From positions 1 to 64,000 of the forward strand of contig NZ_AWUK01000017.1 in the NCBI RefSeq assembly GCF_000499205.1: 64,000 bases of DNA, given 5' to 3'. A program made the position numbers and the translations under genes. Below are positions 35,459 through 42,497 of the stretch, one piece after another. The notes below the pieces were generated by a model. The model did no database searches. It worked only from the letters and a program-made list of their open reading frames with translations, and was not told the origin of the DNA. This DNA is from Paenibacillus sp. MAEPY2 (GTDB taxonomy: Bacteria > Bacillota > Bacilli > Paenibacillales > Paenibacillaceae). The first letter of the stretch is position 1, and each line of letters starts with the position of its first letter.

Positions 35459-36052
35459 GTGCAAACAGGACGAATTACTGTAATTACAGGACCTATGTTT
35501 AGTGAAAAATCCGGTGAACTCATTCGCCGTTGTCAAAAATTAATACAATTTGGCCGTAAAAAGGTCGTTGCCTACAAACCTGCTGAAGATGATCGATTTG
35601 CCCAAGACGAGATTGTTAGCCGTATCGGCTATCGTTTGCCTGCCCATTCCATTCCCCGGCAATTGACCCCGGAATCTGTGGAAATGATCCTGACTCAGAC
35701 CAAAGATGCTGATGTTGTTGCATTTGATGAAGTGCAATTTTTCAGCAGTGCCATCATGGAACTGGTCTCCGAGCTTGCCTACTGTGGCAAACATGTCATC
35801 GTGGATGGATTGAATATGGATTACCGTGGCAAGGAATTCGGATATGTTGGCGGTTTACTCGCCATGGCGGATGACATCGAGAAGCTGTCGGCATTCTGTG
35901 CCGTATGTGGAAGCCCGGATGCAGCTTTTACCCAGCGTATCGTTAATGGAGAGCCTGTGACGCTTGGCCCGGTTGTCATGATTGGCGATTCAGAGGCTTA
36001 CGAGCCACGCTGCCGCTGCTGCTTCATCCCTCCTCACAAAGTTGAATGCTGA
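35459..36052 (+). CDS. tdk: Thymidine kinase-like protein with altered P-loop
   Basis: 197-aa protein matching type II thymidine kinase along its length: P-loop region near residue 11, DEVQFF near 85 (the catalytic Glu family motif), the VDGLNMDYRGKEFG stretch near 106 and the zinc lasso (CAVC near 139, CRCC near 187). The Walker A motif, normally GPMFSGKSEE, reads GPMFSEKSGE: the last conserved Gly is Glu and the following Glu is Gly. Start is a GTG behind AGAGGAG. It may be a divergent second copy, an altered kinase or inactive. Confidence 0.82.
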   Translation: MQTGRITVITGPMFSEKSGELIRRCQKLIQFGRKKVVAYKPAEDDRFAQDEIVSRIGYRLPAHSIPRQLTPESVEMILTQTKDADVVAFDEVQFFSSAIMELVSELAYCGKHVIVDGLNMDYRGKEFGYVGGLLAMADDIEKLSAFCAVCGSPDAAFTQRIVNGEPVTLGPVVMIGDSEAYEPRCRCCFIPPHKVEC

Positions 36053-36128
36053 GCTGATTCAGCTTACAATGATTCGTCTATAGATTCTGATCAGCGGTAT
36101 CTGCTGCTACAGTTTTCCTTGAAATTTT

Positions 36129-36156
36129 AAAAAAAGCCCCTTAGGGCTTTTTTTGC
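36129..36156. terminator. Terminator after tdk
   Basis: AAAAAGCCCCTTAGGGCTTTTTTT: short 7-bp-plus GC stem with A-run before and T-run after, usable on both strands. Confidence 0.8.
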
Positions 36157-36228
36157 TATAGCTCCTATTTTACCAGCATACCCTTAATATACCTCTCCTT
36201 ATCTAGTTTGTTAATTCTTTCTGTACAC

Positions 36229-36257
36229 AAAAAAGCACCGCCTTGCAGCGATGCTTC
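36229..36257 (-). terminator. Terminator of the 158-aa zinc-ribbon gene
   Basis: Minus strand AAGCATCGC ... GGCGGTGCTT with one mismatch, followed by TTTT, 18 bases after the stop. Confidence 0.65.
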
Positions 36258-36274
36258 CCATCCGTCATCTCCCG

Positions 36275-36751
36275 CTAGTCCCGGGAAACAAAATATTTGT
36301 TGGTCATGTAGTAAGCGTCGCCACGCGACGTTTCTACCATTCCTTTTTTGGCATCCAAAAATACAATTTCTTTGCACTTGGTGCAGTACCATTTGGTGCG
36401 CTTATATGGAGATTCCGTAACATATGCCGTGCCACATTTGCAATCAATCTTCATTAATAACTCGGTTGATTTATATGCGCTGGACAAACGTTCCATGTTA
36501 TCCTGCTGCTGTGTAGGCATAATTGTCTGCTGATAATCCGATAAATGATTCTGAACTTTAAAATCTGCTACCAATCCTGCATTCAATCCAAAAAACTCCT
36601 TGCCGATTTCGGTCACGAAGCGCTTCTCATTTCTGTAGCAATCCAGCCACTCAATAATCTGCTTATTTGACAGTGGAACCGTACCCTTGATACCGCTGTT
36701 TAAGGTGTAGGTCATGATGTATAAAGTATCGTCTTGTCTACCTGAGTACAT
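36275..36751 (-). CDS. Hypothetical protein with C-terminal zinc ribbon (158 aa)
   Basis: Unknown protein. The N-terminal half has an IIEWLDCYRNEKRFVTEIG segment; the C-terminal half carries a zinc ribbon, CKCG near residue 104 and CTKC near 122, followed by a tail with a second MxTNKYFVSRD end. AAGGAGG sits 6 bases before the ATG, so it is expressed. It is next to another small CxxC protein, and the stretch is AT-rich with no recognised partners. Nucleic-acid binding is plausible for a zinc ribbon but unproven. Confidence 0.7.
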   Translation of the reverse strand: MYSGRQDDTLYIMTYTLNSGIKGTVPLSNKQIIEWLDCYRNEKRFVTEIGKEFFGLNAGLVADFKVQNHLSDYQQTIMPTQQQDNMERLSSAYKSTELLMKIDCKCGTAYVTESPYKRTKWYCTKCKEIVFLDAKKGMVETSRGDAYYMTNKYFVSRD

Positions 36752-36841
36752 TAGAATCCTCCTTCGAATACATTTGCTAATGTACTACAAAAACGCTCAT
36801 AAATCAAAGCAATGTTATTTCCTGAGCGTATCTCTTCCTTA

Positions 36842-37057
36842 TTAAATGGGTAACATTCCTCGATGTTCCGCCAATGATTTACAAGAACTGCATACACCTG
36901 TAACATTTCCCTGGGAAGTCGCATAATGCACGATGGACTTCACTTTTTTATTACAAATGGAACAATGGTACCTCCTTTCCTTTTTGGGAGTATAATCGGA
37001 TAGTTTTACTACATTTGAGTTTGATTTGAATCTACGCACGAAGTTCAGCCATTTCAT
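36842..37057 (-). CDS. Small zinc-finger hypothetical protein (71 aa)
   Basis: 71 residues: a basic N-terminus (MKWLNFVRRFKSNSN) and a four-cysteine finger, CSIC near residue 33 and CSSC near 57. The open frame runs to 37159, but the ATG at 37057 is preceded by a purine-rich GGAAGAGAGAGAAAGAG site and gives a more protein-like start. Function unknown; it lies upstream of, and on the same strand as, the 158-aa zinc-ribbon gene. Confidence 0.6.
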   Translation of the reverse strand: MKWLNFVRRFKSNSNVVKLSDYTPKKERRYHCSICNKKVKSIVHYATSQGNVTGVCSSCKSLAEHRGMLPI

Positions 37058-37221
37058 CTCTTTCTCTCTCTTCCTTGATTGCCTTCTAAGGGGAGAATTG
37101 CTTATGCTTGGGCAATAATTGATCCTACAATGGGTTATGTATACGATTCCAAGTTGCATGTCTATCTCATAAACTATTCGACGTTTTGAGCCTTTTTCCT
37201 GTTTTTAATCACTAGGCATAT

Positions 37222-37284
37222 AAAAAAAACCGACAGAACCTGCTCCAGCTTCTTAATCAAGAATAGAGCAGGCGTCATCGGTGG
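37222..37284 (-). terminator. Terminator of the YiiX-like gene
   Basis: Minus strand: an ACCGA/TCGGT base stem plus a 7-bp CCTGCTC/GAGCAGG stem, followed by eight T. It begins 5 bases after the YiiX-like stop. Confidence 0.78.
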
Positions 37285-37288
37285 AGCT

Positions 37289-37942
37289 TTATTTATAAAA
37301 CGTCCCAAGAACTTCAAGCTCAGGGGAGCGCTCAATTCGAAATGGATAGATATATCCCAGATTCAGCTTGGCAAACTTGCGACTCCACAGGTCAAGACCA
37401 GATGTAAATTGGTACGCCTGATAGACAAACTTGGAACAATAATTGCGTTCAATACTATGCAAATTCGTCTGCAGACGATAGTATTTCACCTGTTTGTAAT
37501 GTTCCTGTACCCACTCCGCAGCCTTTACCCCCGCCTGATTCAATCTGGAGCGAAATACAATAAAACGATCCCCTTCATAAAAGCGGGTAATGTACCAGTC
37601 CATCGAATCGGCAAATACAGGCCCGTAAGGGTGAACGTGATACACTTTACCATCGAGCCCAATAATCCCCATATGCCCGGCGTAATAAGTCGATTCCGAA
37701 CTTGGCGTATACACAATATCCCCCGGCTCCAGCTTCATCTGGCCCAAAGCGGTAATTGGCAAATCCTGATGCAGCCTTCTCGCCGCTGAACGTGTGCGAC
37801 GTCCTTCCACCAGCAGTCGGTGCATTTTCCCAGCAACAGCGAGATAAATTTCAGACCATTTGATTCTTTTTTTCTCAGGGTCTTTGAACCAACGATGAAT
37901 CAATGTGGATATACGTTGAAATTCTTTTTTCATATTCTGCAC
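37289..37942 (-). CDS. YiiX/YebB-like permuted NlpC/P60 cysteine hydrolase
   Basis: 217-aa protein with the wording of the permuted papain-like YiiX family: LEPGDIVYT near residue 71, then GHMGIIG (His) near 89 and NYCSKFVYQAY (Cys near 168). Such proteins usually act as peptidases or lipid/wall hydrolases. It has no signal peptide and a basic N-terminus of about 60 residues. It lies alone between terminators. Confidence 0.75.
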   Translation of the reverse strand: MQNMKKEFQRISTLIHRWFKDPEKKRIKWSEIYLAVAGKMHRLLVEGRRTRSAARRLHQDLPITALGQMKLEPGDIVYTPSSESTYYAGHMGIIGLDGKVYHVHPYGPVFADSMDWYITRFYEGDRFIVFRSRLNQAGVKAAEWVQEHYKQVKYYRLQTNLHSIERNYCSKFVYQAYQFTSGLDLWSRKFAKLNLGYIYPFRIERSPELEVLGTFYK

Positions 37943-38080
37943 TCCACTCTAATCTGTTTTACATTTTTTGATGTTTTTTTCACTTCTATGGCTCATTATA
38001 GACAGTTGATGATGCGTGTTCAATTCCGGTGCCTATTCTATGTTGTGCAATTAGGGGAAGTTCATACCCAAACCGATGCT

Positions 38081-38112
38081 AAAAAAAGCAGTTCCGGCAT
38101 TAGCCGGAACTA
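38081..38112 (-). terminator. Terminator of the YumC-like reductase gene
   Basis: Minus strand GTAGTTCCGGC/GCCGGAACTGC (11 bp, one mismatch) around TAAT, followed by TTTTTTT. Confidence 0.88.
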
Positions 38113-38145
38113 CTTCGTTTGAGTTAAACTTAGTATGAAGAGATT

Positions 38146-39183
38146 CTATTCTTCCACAACACCAAGCGCTTTATTTTTCTCCTTAAAACGGCTGTTATGG
38201 GAAGACACATAAGCAACTTTCTCTGCTTCAGGATCCATATACAGTTTGGCGCTGTTTACCGCGAGTGCTGCATCCGTAAATGTACCAGCAATCAGATACA
38301 GTTTACTTCCGTAATCGACAAAGTCTCCTGCGGCGAAGACACCTGGGATATTCGTTTGCAGCTTCTCTGTTGTACTGACATGCCATTCACCAAGATCAAG
38401 TCCCCAATCCCGGATCGGACCAAAATCGCTCTTCATGCCATGGTTGACGATAATCGCATCCACATCAAGAATTTCGCTATCACCTGTCTCCACATGGGAT
38501 ATTGTCACCTGTTCGATGCTTTCACCACTTTGACTGTGCAAAGTATCAACGGCATACGGTGTACGAATATCCACTGAGGATTCTCTCATCCTCAGTACAT
38601 TGCGCTCCAATCCGCCAAAGCGGTCACGACGATGTACAACCGTTACTTGTTCTGCCAGTGCTTCAAGCTCATTCGCCCAATCCACAGCGGAGTCACCTCC
38701 ACCAGAGATCAGTACACGTTTGCCACGGAAGGGTTCCAGCTCTTGTACCGTATAGTGAAGATTGGTAACCTCATAACGGTCAGCGCCTTCAAGCTCCAGC
38801 TTGGCCATTTTATATATACCATACCCGATCGCCAATATGACGGTACGTGTCCAGTGTTGTTCTCCTGTAGCCGATGTCAGCAGAATCGTGCCATCTGGCT
38901 GACGCTCAAATCCTTCAATTTGCTGTTCAAACACAATCGTTGGCTCAAATGTTCTCGCCTGTTCTTCCAGCTGTTTTATTAAATTTTCACACAGAATGGG
39001 GGTAACTCCGCCAACATCCCAGATCATTTTCTCTGGATAAAAGAGCATGCGACCACCCAATTTATCCCGCGCCTCAATCAATTTGGTCTTCATATCACGC
39101 ATCCCGCTGTAAAATGCAGAATACATGCCGGCAGGTCCCCCGCCGATAATTGTTACATCATATAATTCCAAATGCTGATCCAT
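38146..39183 (-). CDS. Ferredoxin/flavodoxin--NADP+ reductase (YumC type)
   Basis: 345-aa thioredoxin-reductase-like FAD enzyme: FAD motif [16 protein letters not shown] near residue 13, NADPH motif [13 protein letters not shown] near 160, and [12 protein letters not shown] near 286. It has no CxxC redox pair, which separates it from true thioredoxin reductase and fits YumC-type reductases that pass electrons to ferredoxin or flavodoxin. The ATG at 39183 has GGAGG seven bases ahead; the longer frame was rejected. A Fur-like box lies upstream, suggesting iron control. Confidence 0.9.
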   Translation of the reverse strand: MDQHLELYDVTIIGGGPAGMYSAFYSGMRDMKTKLIEARDKLGGRMLFYPEKMIWDVGGVTPILCENLIKQLEEQARTFEPTIVFEQQIEGFERQPDGTILLTSATGEQHWTRTVILAIGYGIYKMAKLELEGADRYEVTNLHYTVQELEPFRGKRVLISGGGDSAVDWANELEALAEQVTVVHRRDRFGGLERNVLRMRESSVDIRTPYAVDTLHSQSGESIEQVTISHVETGDSEILDVDAIIVNHGMKSDFGPIRDWGLDLGEWHVSTTEKLQTNIPGVFAAGDFVDYGSKLYLIAGTFTDAALAVNSAKLYMDPEAEKVAYVSSHNSRFKEKNKALGVVEE

Positions 39184-39225
39184 TTCGTTACCTCCATCAG
39201 TTCGATCCAAAGCGCTCGACTATTT

Positions 39226-39244
39226 GATATCGATTCTCATTATC
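39226..39244. promoter_or_regulatory. Fur box upstream of the YumC-like gene
   Basis: GATATCGATTCTCATTATC matches 15 of 19 positions of GATAATGATAATCATTATC and lies 43 bases before the start codon. It suggests Fur repression under iron-replete conditions. Confidence 0.7.
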
Positions 39245-39334
39245 ACTATTTTTCTAGTCTAATGGGAAACTTATCAAATTACAATGGCTAAAATTCAAAC
39301 ATTTCTTATACAAAACTGCCATCCCGTTGGTCCG

Positions 39335-40357
39335 CTATTTCACTTTGGGAGCTGCCAGTAAATGTTCGACGACAAAATCGAGCTGTTTGTTGATTGAATA
39401 TACATCCGAATAATAGAAAAAATCAAAATCAATTTCAATTAAACGACCTTCTTTGACAGCAGGTACACTGCTCCATACCGGGTTATCCGTCAGATTGTCC
39501 GCCCCTTCATATACCGAACGAAACACGTAGTCGCCCAAGTATTGGGGAAGAACTTCCATGGATACCGTTGAAGCTGCAGCTTCTGATACTTTATCTATTT
39601 TTTGTTGAACCTTTTCGGGTGCTTCCATTTCCAAGTACTCATAAATGGCTTGTGAGCCTCGTCCATATTGCTTGCTTTCTGCAATCGACATGCTTTTGAG
39701 ACCACCCTCGACAATGGAAACCGTTTTGTCCAATATTCCAGCATCTGCCAGCTTTTGTTTGCTTTCCTCTACTTTGCTGTTGAGATTATTAATTAAAACG
39801 TCAGCTTCCTGCTCTTTGCCAAAAATGCTGGCTATACTGTGGAGTCTTTCTTCTGTTGTCATTTTCTCATATGGGACATACACCGTTGGTGCAATATCTT
39901 TTAATAACGTGTAAGTCTCTTCTGAAGGAACAATAATCAAATCTGGGTCCAGATCAATGACAGCTTCAGGATTTGGTTCAAACCAGGTGCCCAGTGAATT
40001 TACACCTTCAAGCTCATTCTTATATGCAGCTCCGTCGTATACGTCCGATGTAGCAATGGGCTTAATTCCAAGTGCAACGACGTCTCCTTGGAGATAGAGT
40101 ACAACAACCCGTTTAGGATTTGCCGGAACAACAACATCACCCTTAACCGTGGGAACCGTGCGCGTTCCATTTTCATTATTCGTTTGGCTACCTGATTCTG
40201 ATGACGAGGATGCCGCTGTGCTGCTGGATGAGTTCGCATTGGTGCCTTCTCCCGTTGTCGGCGTTGTTGCGGAACCTGTTGAACAGGCTGATAAAAGCAA
40301 TGTGATGCTCAAAAGTGCAACCATAATCATGCTGGAGCTTGTTTTTCTTCTTTTCAT
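39335..40357 (-). CDS. Iron-siderophore ABC transporter substrate-binding lipoprotein A
   Basis: 340-aa lipoprotein read from the ATG at 40357, which has GGAGGG nine bases ahead. A type II signal peptide with lipobox LLSAC (Cys near residue 28) is followed by a Ser/Thr/Asn-rich linker and a FecB/FhuD-type periplasmic-binding fold (VVVPANPKRVVVL, VALGIKPIA, DPDLIIVPSEETY, ending in WSSVPAVKEGRLIEID). It should deliver ferric siderophores to a permease that is not in this window. The reading frame continues upstream without a stop into the AraC gene, and a Fur box lies 27 bases upstream inside that frame. Confidence 0.85.
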   Translation of the reverse strand: MKRRKTSSSMIMVALLSITLLLSACSTGSATTPTTGEGTNANSSSSTAASSSSESGSQTNNENGTRTVPTVKGDVVVPANPKRVVVLYLQGDVVALGIKPIATSDVYDGAAYKNELEGVNSLGTWFEPNPEAVIDLDPDLIIVPSEETYTLLKDIAPTVYVPYEKMTTEERLHSIASIFGKEQEADVLINNLNSKVEESKQKLADAGILDKTVSIVEGGLKSMSIAESKQYGRGSQAIYEYLEMEAPEKVQQKIDKVSEAAASTVSMEVLPQYLGDYVFRSVYEGADNLTDNPVWSSVPAVKEGRLIEIDFDFFYYSDVYSINKQLDFVVEHLLAAPKVK

Positions 40358-41290
40358 TAATGTAGACCCTCCGTCTATATATTGATAATGATTCTCATAA
40401 TCAATATATCCTCGCATCCATCTCCAGCCAATGGACGATTCGGAGAATTGTAATGGACGATCCTCTGCCAGACTCTGATCTCTTATTTTTCGCTGATAGA
40501 GCGTGGGAGAAAGGCCTACATGTTTTTTGAAAATACGGCTGAAATAATACACATCCGCGTATCCCACTTCTGCCGCGATTTCACGTAGGGTTGCATCCGA
40601 TCGCATAAGCAGATTCCGGGCCTCGGCCAGTCTTGTTTGAATGAGATAATCAATCGGACTGTGTCCTGTCTTTCGTTTAAATTGCATGGATAAATGACGG
40701 GAGCTGTAATTGAATTGTTCAGCCAGAAAATCCAAAGTGACCTGTTCCCTATAATGCTGCTGTATGTAGCGGAGTGTTTGCTCAATAGGGTCTGGAAGCA
40801 CCGTTCTTATCTCCTGCTGTGCCAATTGAAACGATAATTCATGAATAAATTGGTAGAACAAACTTTTCACTTGAAGTAAGTCCAGGCTGTCTGCCTGATC
40901 CCAAGCTTTCTCCAGCGCACCAAAATAGCGCATTAAAGTAAGCGGATCACTCGGCGTAAACCCGTATTGCAAAGAAAACGGAGCAACCTGAGGTTGTGGC
41001 AACTGCCATGTTTTACGATGACTTGGAAACACAAGGAATGCCCTGTAGAACAGCAAAAAATATTCAAACTTTTCGCTTACCCGAATATCCAGTGATGATC
41101 CTTTACCACCATGCAGAATACAGAATCGCTGTGCTTCATGTGCATTTCCATCCAATTTAAGTTGAGCTGCTGTATATAAAGGCGTTTGCCGGAAGCAAAT
41201 ATGACTCCTGTATTTCCCCTGCCTCCATGACGATCCGGCGTATATCCAGAATTTTAACAGCCGCTTGATTCCAGCATTGCATCTGTTCAT
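39335..41290 (-). CDS. Fused open frame: AraC-type regulator continuing into lipoprotein A (5' end frameshifted)
   Basis: A single 651-codon frame. Residues ~50-270 are an AraC regulator (LHGGKGSSLDI cupin end; HTH pieces LDFLAEQFNYSSRHLSMQFK and LREIAAEVGYADVYYFSRIFKK); residues 271-311 are a linker partly encoded by a Fur box; from residue 312 it is the lipoprotein. No stop separates the parts. The first ~45 residues of this frame are not family-like, because the real N-terminus (start 41300) lies in another frame. The regulator may be made as a fusion, or the lipoprotein only from its own start. Confidence 0.6.
   Translation of the reverse strand: MNRCNAGIKRLLKFWIYAGSSWRQGKYRSHICFRQTPLYTAAQLKLDGNAHEAQRFCILHGGKGSSLDIRVSEKFEYFLLFYRAFLVFPSHRKTWQLPQPQVAPFSLQYGFTPSDPLTLMRYFGALEKAWDQADSLDLLQVKSLFYQFIHELSFQLAQQEIRTVLPDPIEQTLRYIQQHYREQVTLDFLAEQFNYSSRHLSMQFKRKTGHSPIDYLIQTRLAEARNLLMRSDATLREIAAEVGYADVYYFSRIFKKHVGLSPTLYQRKIRDQSLAEDRPLQFSESSIGWRWMRGYIDYENHYQYIDGGSTLMKRRKTSSSMIMVALLSITLLLSACSTGSATTPTTGEGTNANSSSSTAASSSSESGSQTNNENGTRTVPTVKGDVVVPANPKRVVVLYLQGDVVALGIKPIATSDVYDGAAYKNELEGVNSLGTWFEPNPEAVIDLDPDLIIVPSEETYTLLKDIAPTVYVPYEKMTTEERLHSIASIFGKEQEADVLINNLNSKVEESKQKLADAGILDKTVSIVEGGLKSMSIAESKQYGRGSQAIYEYLEMEAPEKVQQKIDKVSEAAASTVSMEVLPQYLGDYVFRSVYEGADNLTDNPVWSSVPAVKEGRLIEIDFDFFYYSDVYSINKQLDFVVEHLLAAPKVK
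40384..40402. promoter_or_regulatory. Fur box inside the AraC-lipoprotein A frame
   Basis: GATAATGATTCTCATAATC matches 16 of 19 consensus positions, is nearly palindromic, and lies 27 bases before the lipoprotein ATG. Its codons read DYENHYQY in the fused frame. Confidence 0.8.
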
Positions 41291-41300
41291 TTAATTGCAT
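41157..41300 (-). pseudogene. 5' fragment of AraC regulator A (out of frame with the rest)
   Basis: From the ATG at 41300 (GGAGAG six bases ahead) a 47-codon frame reads WNQAAVKILDIRRIV and LLPANAFIY before a TAA at 41157-41159. It aligns with WNYAAVNIADIRYME and FPASTFVF at the same place in the neighbouring AraC protein B. The alignment then jumps to the 39335-41290 frame near 41171-41174 with about four to five residues missing. This shows a frameshifting deletion, or a sequence error, in the N-terminal cupin domain. Confidence 0.75.
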
Positions 41301-41419
41301 CGATTACTCTCCAATCCCAGTCTCACCCGGAACAAAGACCATGTACAGGCCAACGTTCTGTAAACCATCCTCTAACCAAAGTGTTAGCAGAGGTTCACTA
41401 TTATGCCTTCATTATAGAT

Positions 41420-41438
41420 GATAATAATTTTCATTATC
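41420..41438. promoter_or_regulatory. Fur box upstream of AraC regulator A
   Basis: GATAATAATTTTCATTATC matches 16 of 19 Fur consensus positions, 120 bases before the 41300 start and 55 bases after the end of lipoprotein B. Confidence 0.7.
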
Positions 41439-41492
41439 AACTGGTTTTTAACCAGGATTAGATTTCGCCAAATTACATTCCACTTAGGTCCA

Positions 41493-42497
41493 TTATTTTT
41501 TATTCGAAATTTTTGTGAACCAAGCTGCCAATTCCTCGGTCTGATCCAACGTTGCGATCGGGTCAAAGTACCATGAACGATCTGGACTCCATATATACAC
41601 TCGATCATTCTTGACAGCCTCAAGCGAACTCCACACCGGTTTTGTTTTCAACTCATCCACAGTTAGATTATCTGCTGTCAGAATAATGTAATCCCCAGCA
41701 AATTCAGGAATCGCCTCGGAAGACACTTCAACAAGCTGATCCTTCATTAATAGCTCTTTTTTATCTGTTGGAGGATTTAATCCAAGTGCACTGTATACGG
41801 CCTGACCTCCCCGACCAAAATTATCACCAAAGGCCAAGGGTCCTTTATCATAAAACTGCATGATCGAAACTTCTGCATCCACATCAATGGCATCATGAAC
41901 TTGCTTCTTTGCGTCTGCAATACGTGAGTCATAGTTGGCTAACCATGCCTCAGCCTCCTTTTCTTTATTCAGTGCTTTACCAAAATAAGCAATCTCCTCA
42001 TGGGTATTTTTCAACTCTCCATAAGGAACAACCAGAGTCGGAGCAATTTTGCTAAAAGAATCAAACAAATCCGGATCACCGGTGACAATCAGATCTGGTT
42101 GCAGTTCCAACACCTTTTCAAGAGAAATCGTTTCGTATTCCCCAATATTCTCTACGCCCTCAAGTGATTCGATAAAGTAGGGATTCTTCAGGTTCATCTC
42201 CGGTGTACCTACTGGCTTGATACCCAAAGCAATCAGGCTGCCCAAATATAAATCAACCACAATTCGTTTGGGTTCAGCCGGGACCGTGATATCTCCCTTG
42301 ACCGTCGTGATGGTACGAGGCTCGGAAGTGTTCGATTGGCTATCTGCCGTTACTGTGCTGGTGGCACTCGAAGTCCCTTTGCCTCCAGCTGCTTCTCCCC
42401 CAGAATTACTAGTTGCGCCTGGCGAGCAGGCACTAAGCAGTAAAGTAAGACTTAATAAAATAGTAAGCAGCATTCCCGTTCTTGTCTGTCTATTCAT
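41493..42497 (-). CDS. Iron-siderophore ABC transporter substrate-binding lipoprotein B
   Basis: 334-aa lipoprotein from the ATG at 42497 (or two codons earlier, 42503), behind CGGAGGAATA. Type II signal peptide with lipobox LLSAC, a Gly/Ser/Thr linker, then a FecB/FhuD-type binding domain (ITVPAEPKRIVVDLY, IALGIKPVG, LQPDLIVTGDPD, FGRGGQAVYSALGL, VWSSLEAVKNDRVYIW). Clearly a paralogue of lipoprotein A. No permease or ATPase gene is nearby, so it probably serves a transporter encoded elsewhere. It is in frame with the AraC gene upstream. Confidence 0.87.
   Translation of the reverse strand: MNRQTRTGMLLTILLSLTLLLSACSPGATSNSGGEAAGGKGTSSATSTVTADSQSNTSEPRTITTVKGDITVPAEPKRIVVDLYLGSLIALGIKPVGTPEMNLKNPYFIESLEGVENIGEYETISLEKVLELQPDLIVTGDPDLFDSFSKIAPTLVVPYGELKNTHEEIAYFGKALNKEKEAEAWLANYDSRIADAKKQVHDAIDVDAEVSIMQFYDKGPLAFGDNFGRGGQAVYSALGLNPPTDKKELLMKDQLVEVSSEAIPEFAGDYIILTADNLTVDELKTKPVWSSLEAVKNDRVYIWSPDRSWYFDPIATLDQTEELAAWFTKISNKK

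Noticed and set aside
40149-40385. 78-aa plus-strand frame across the lipoprotein A signal region
   Set aside because: Antisense shadow of the Ser/Thr-rich linker; acidic Val-rich translation without a start site.
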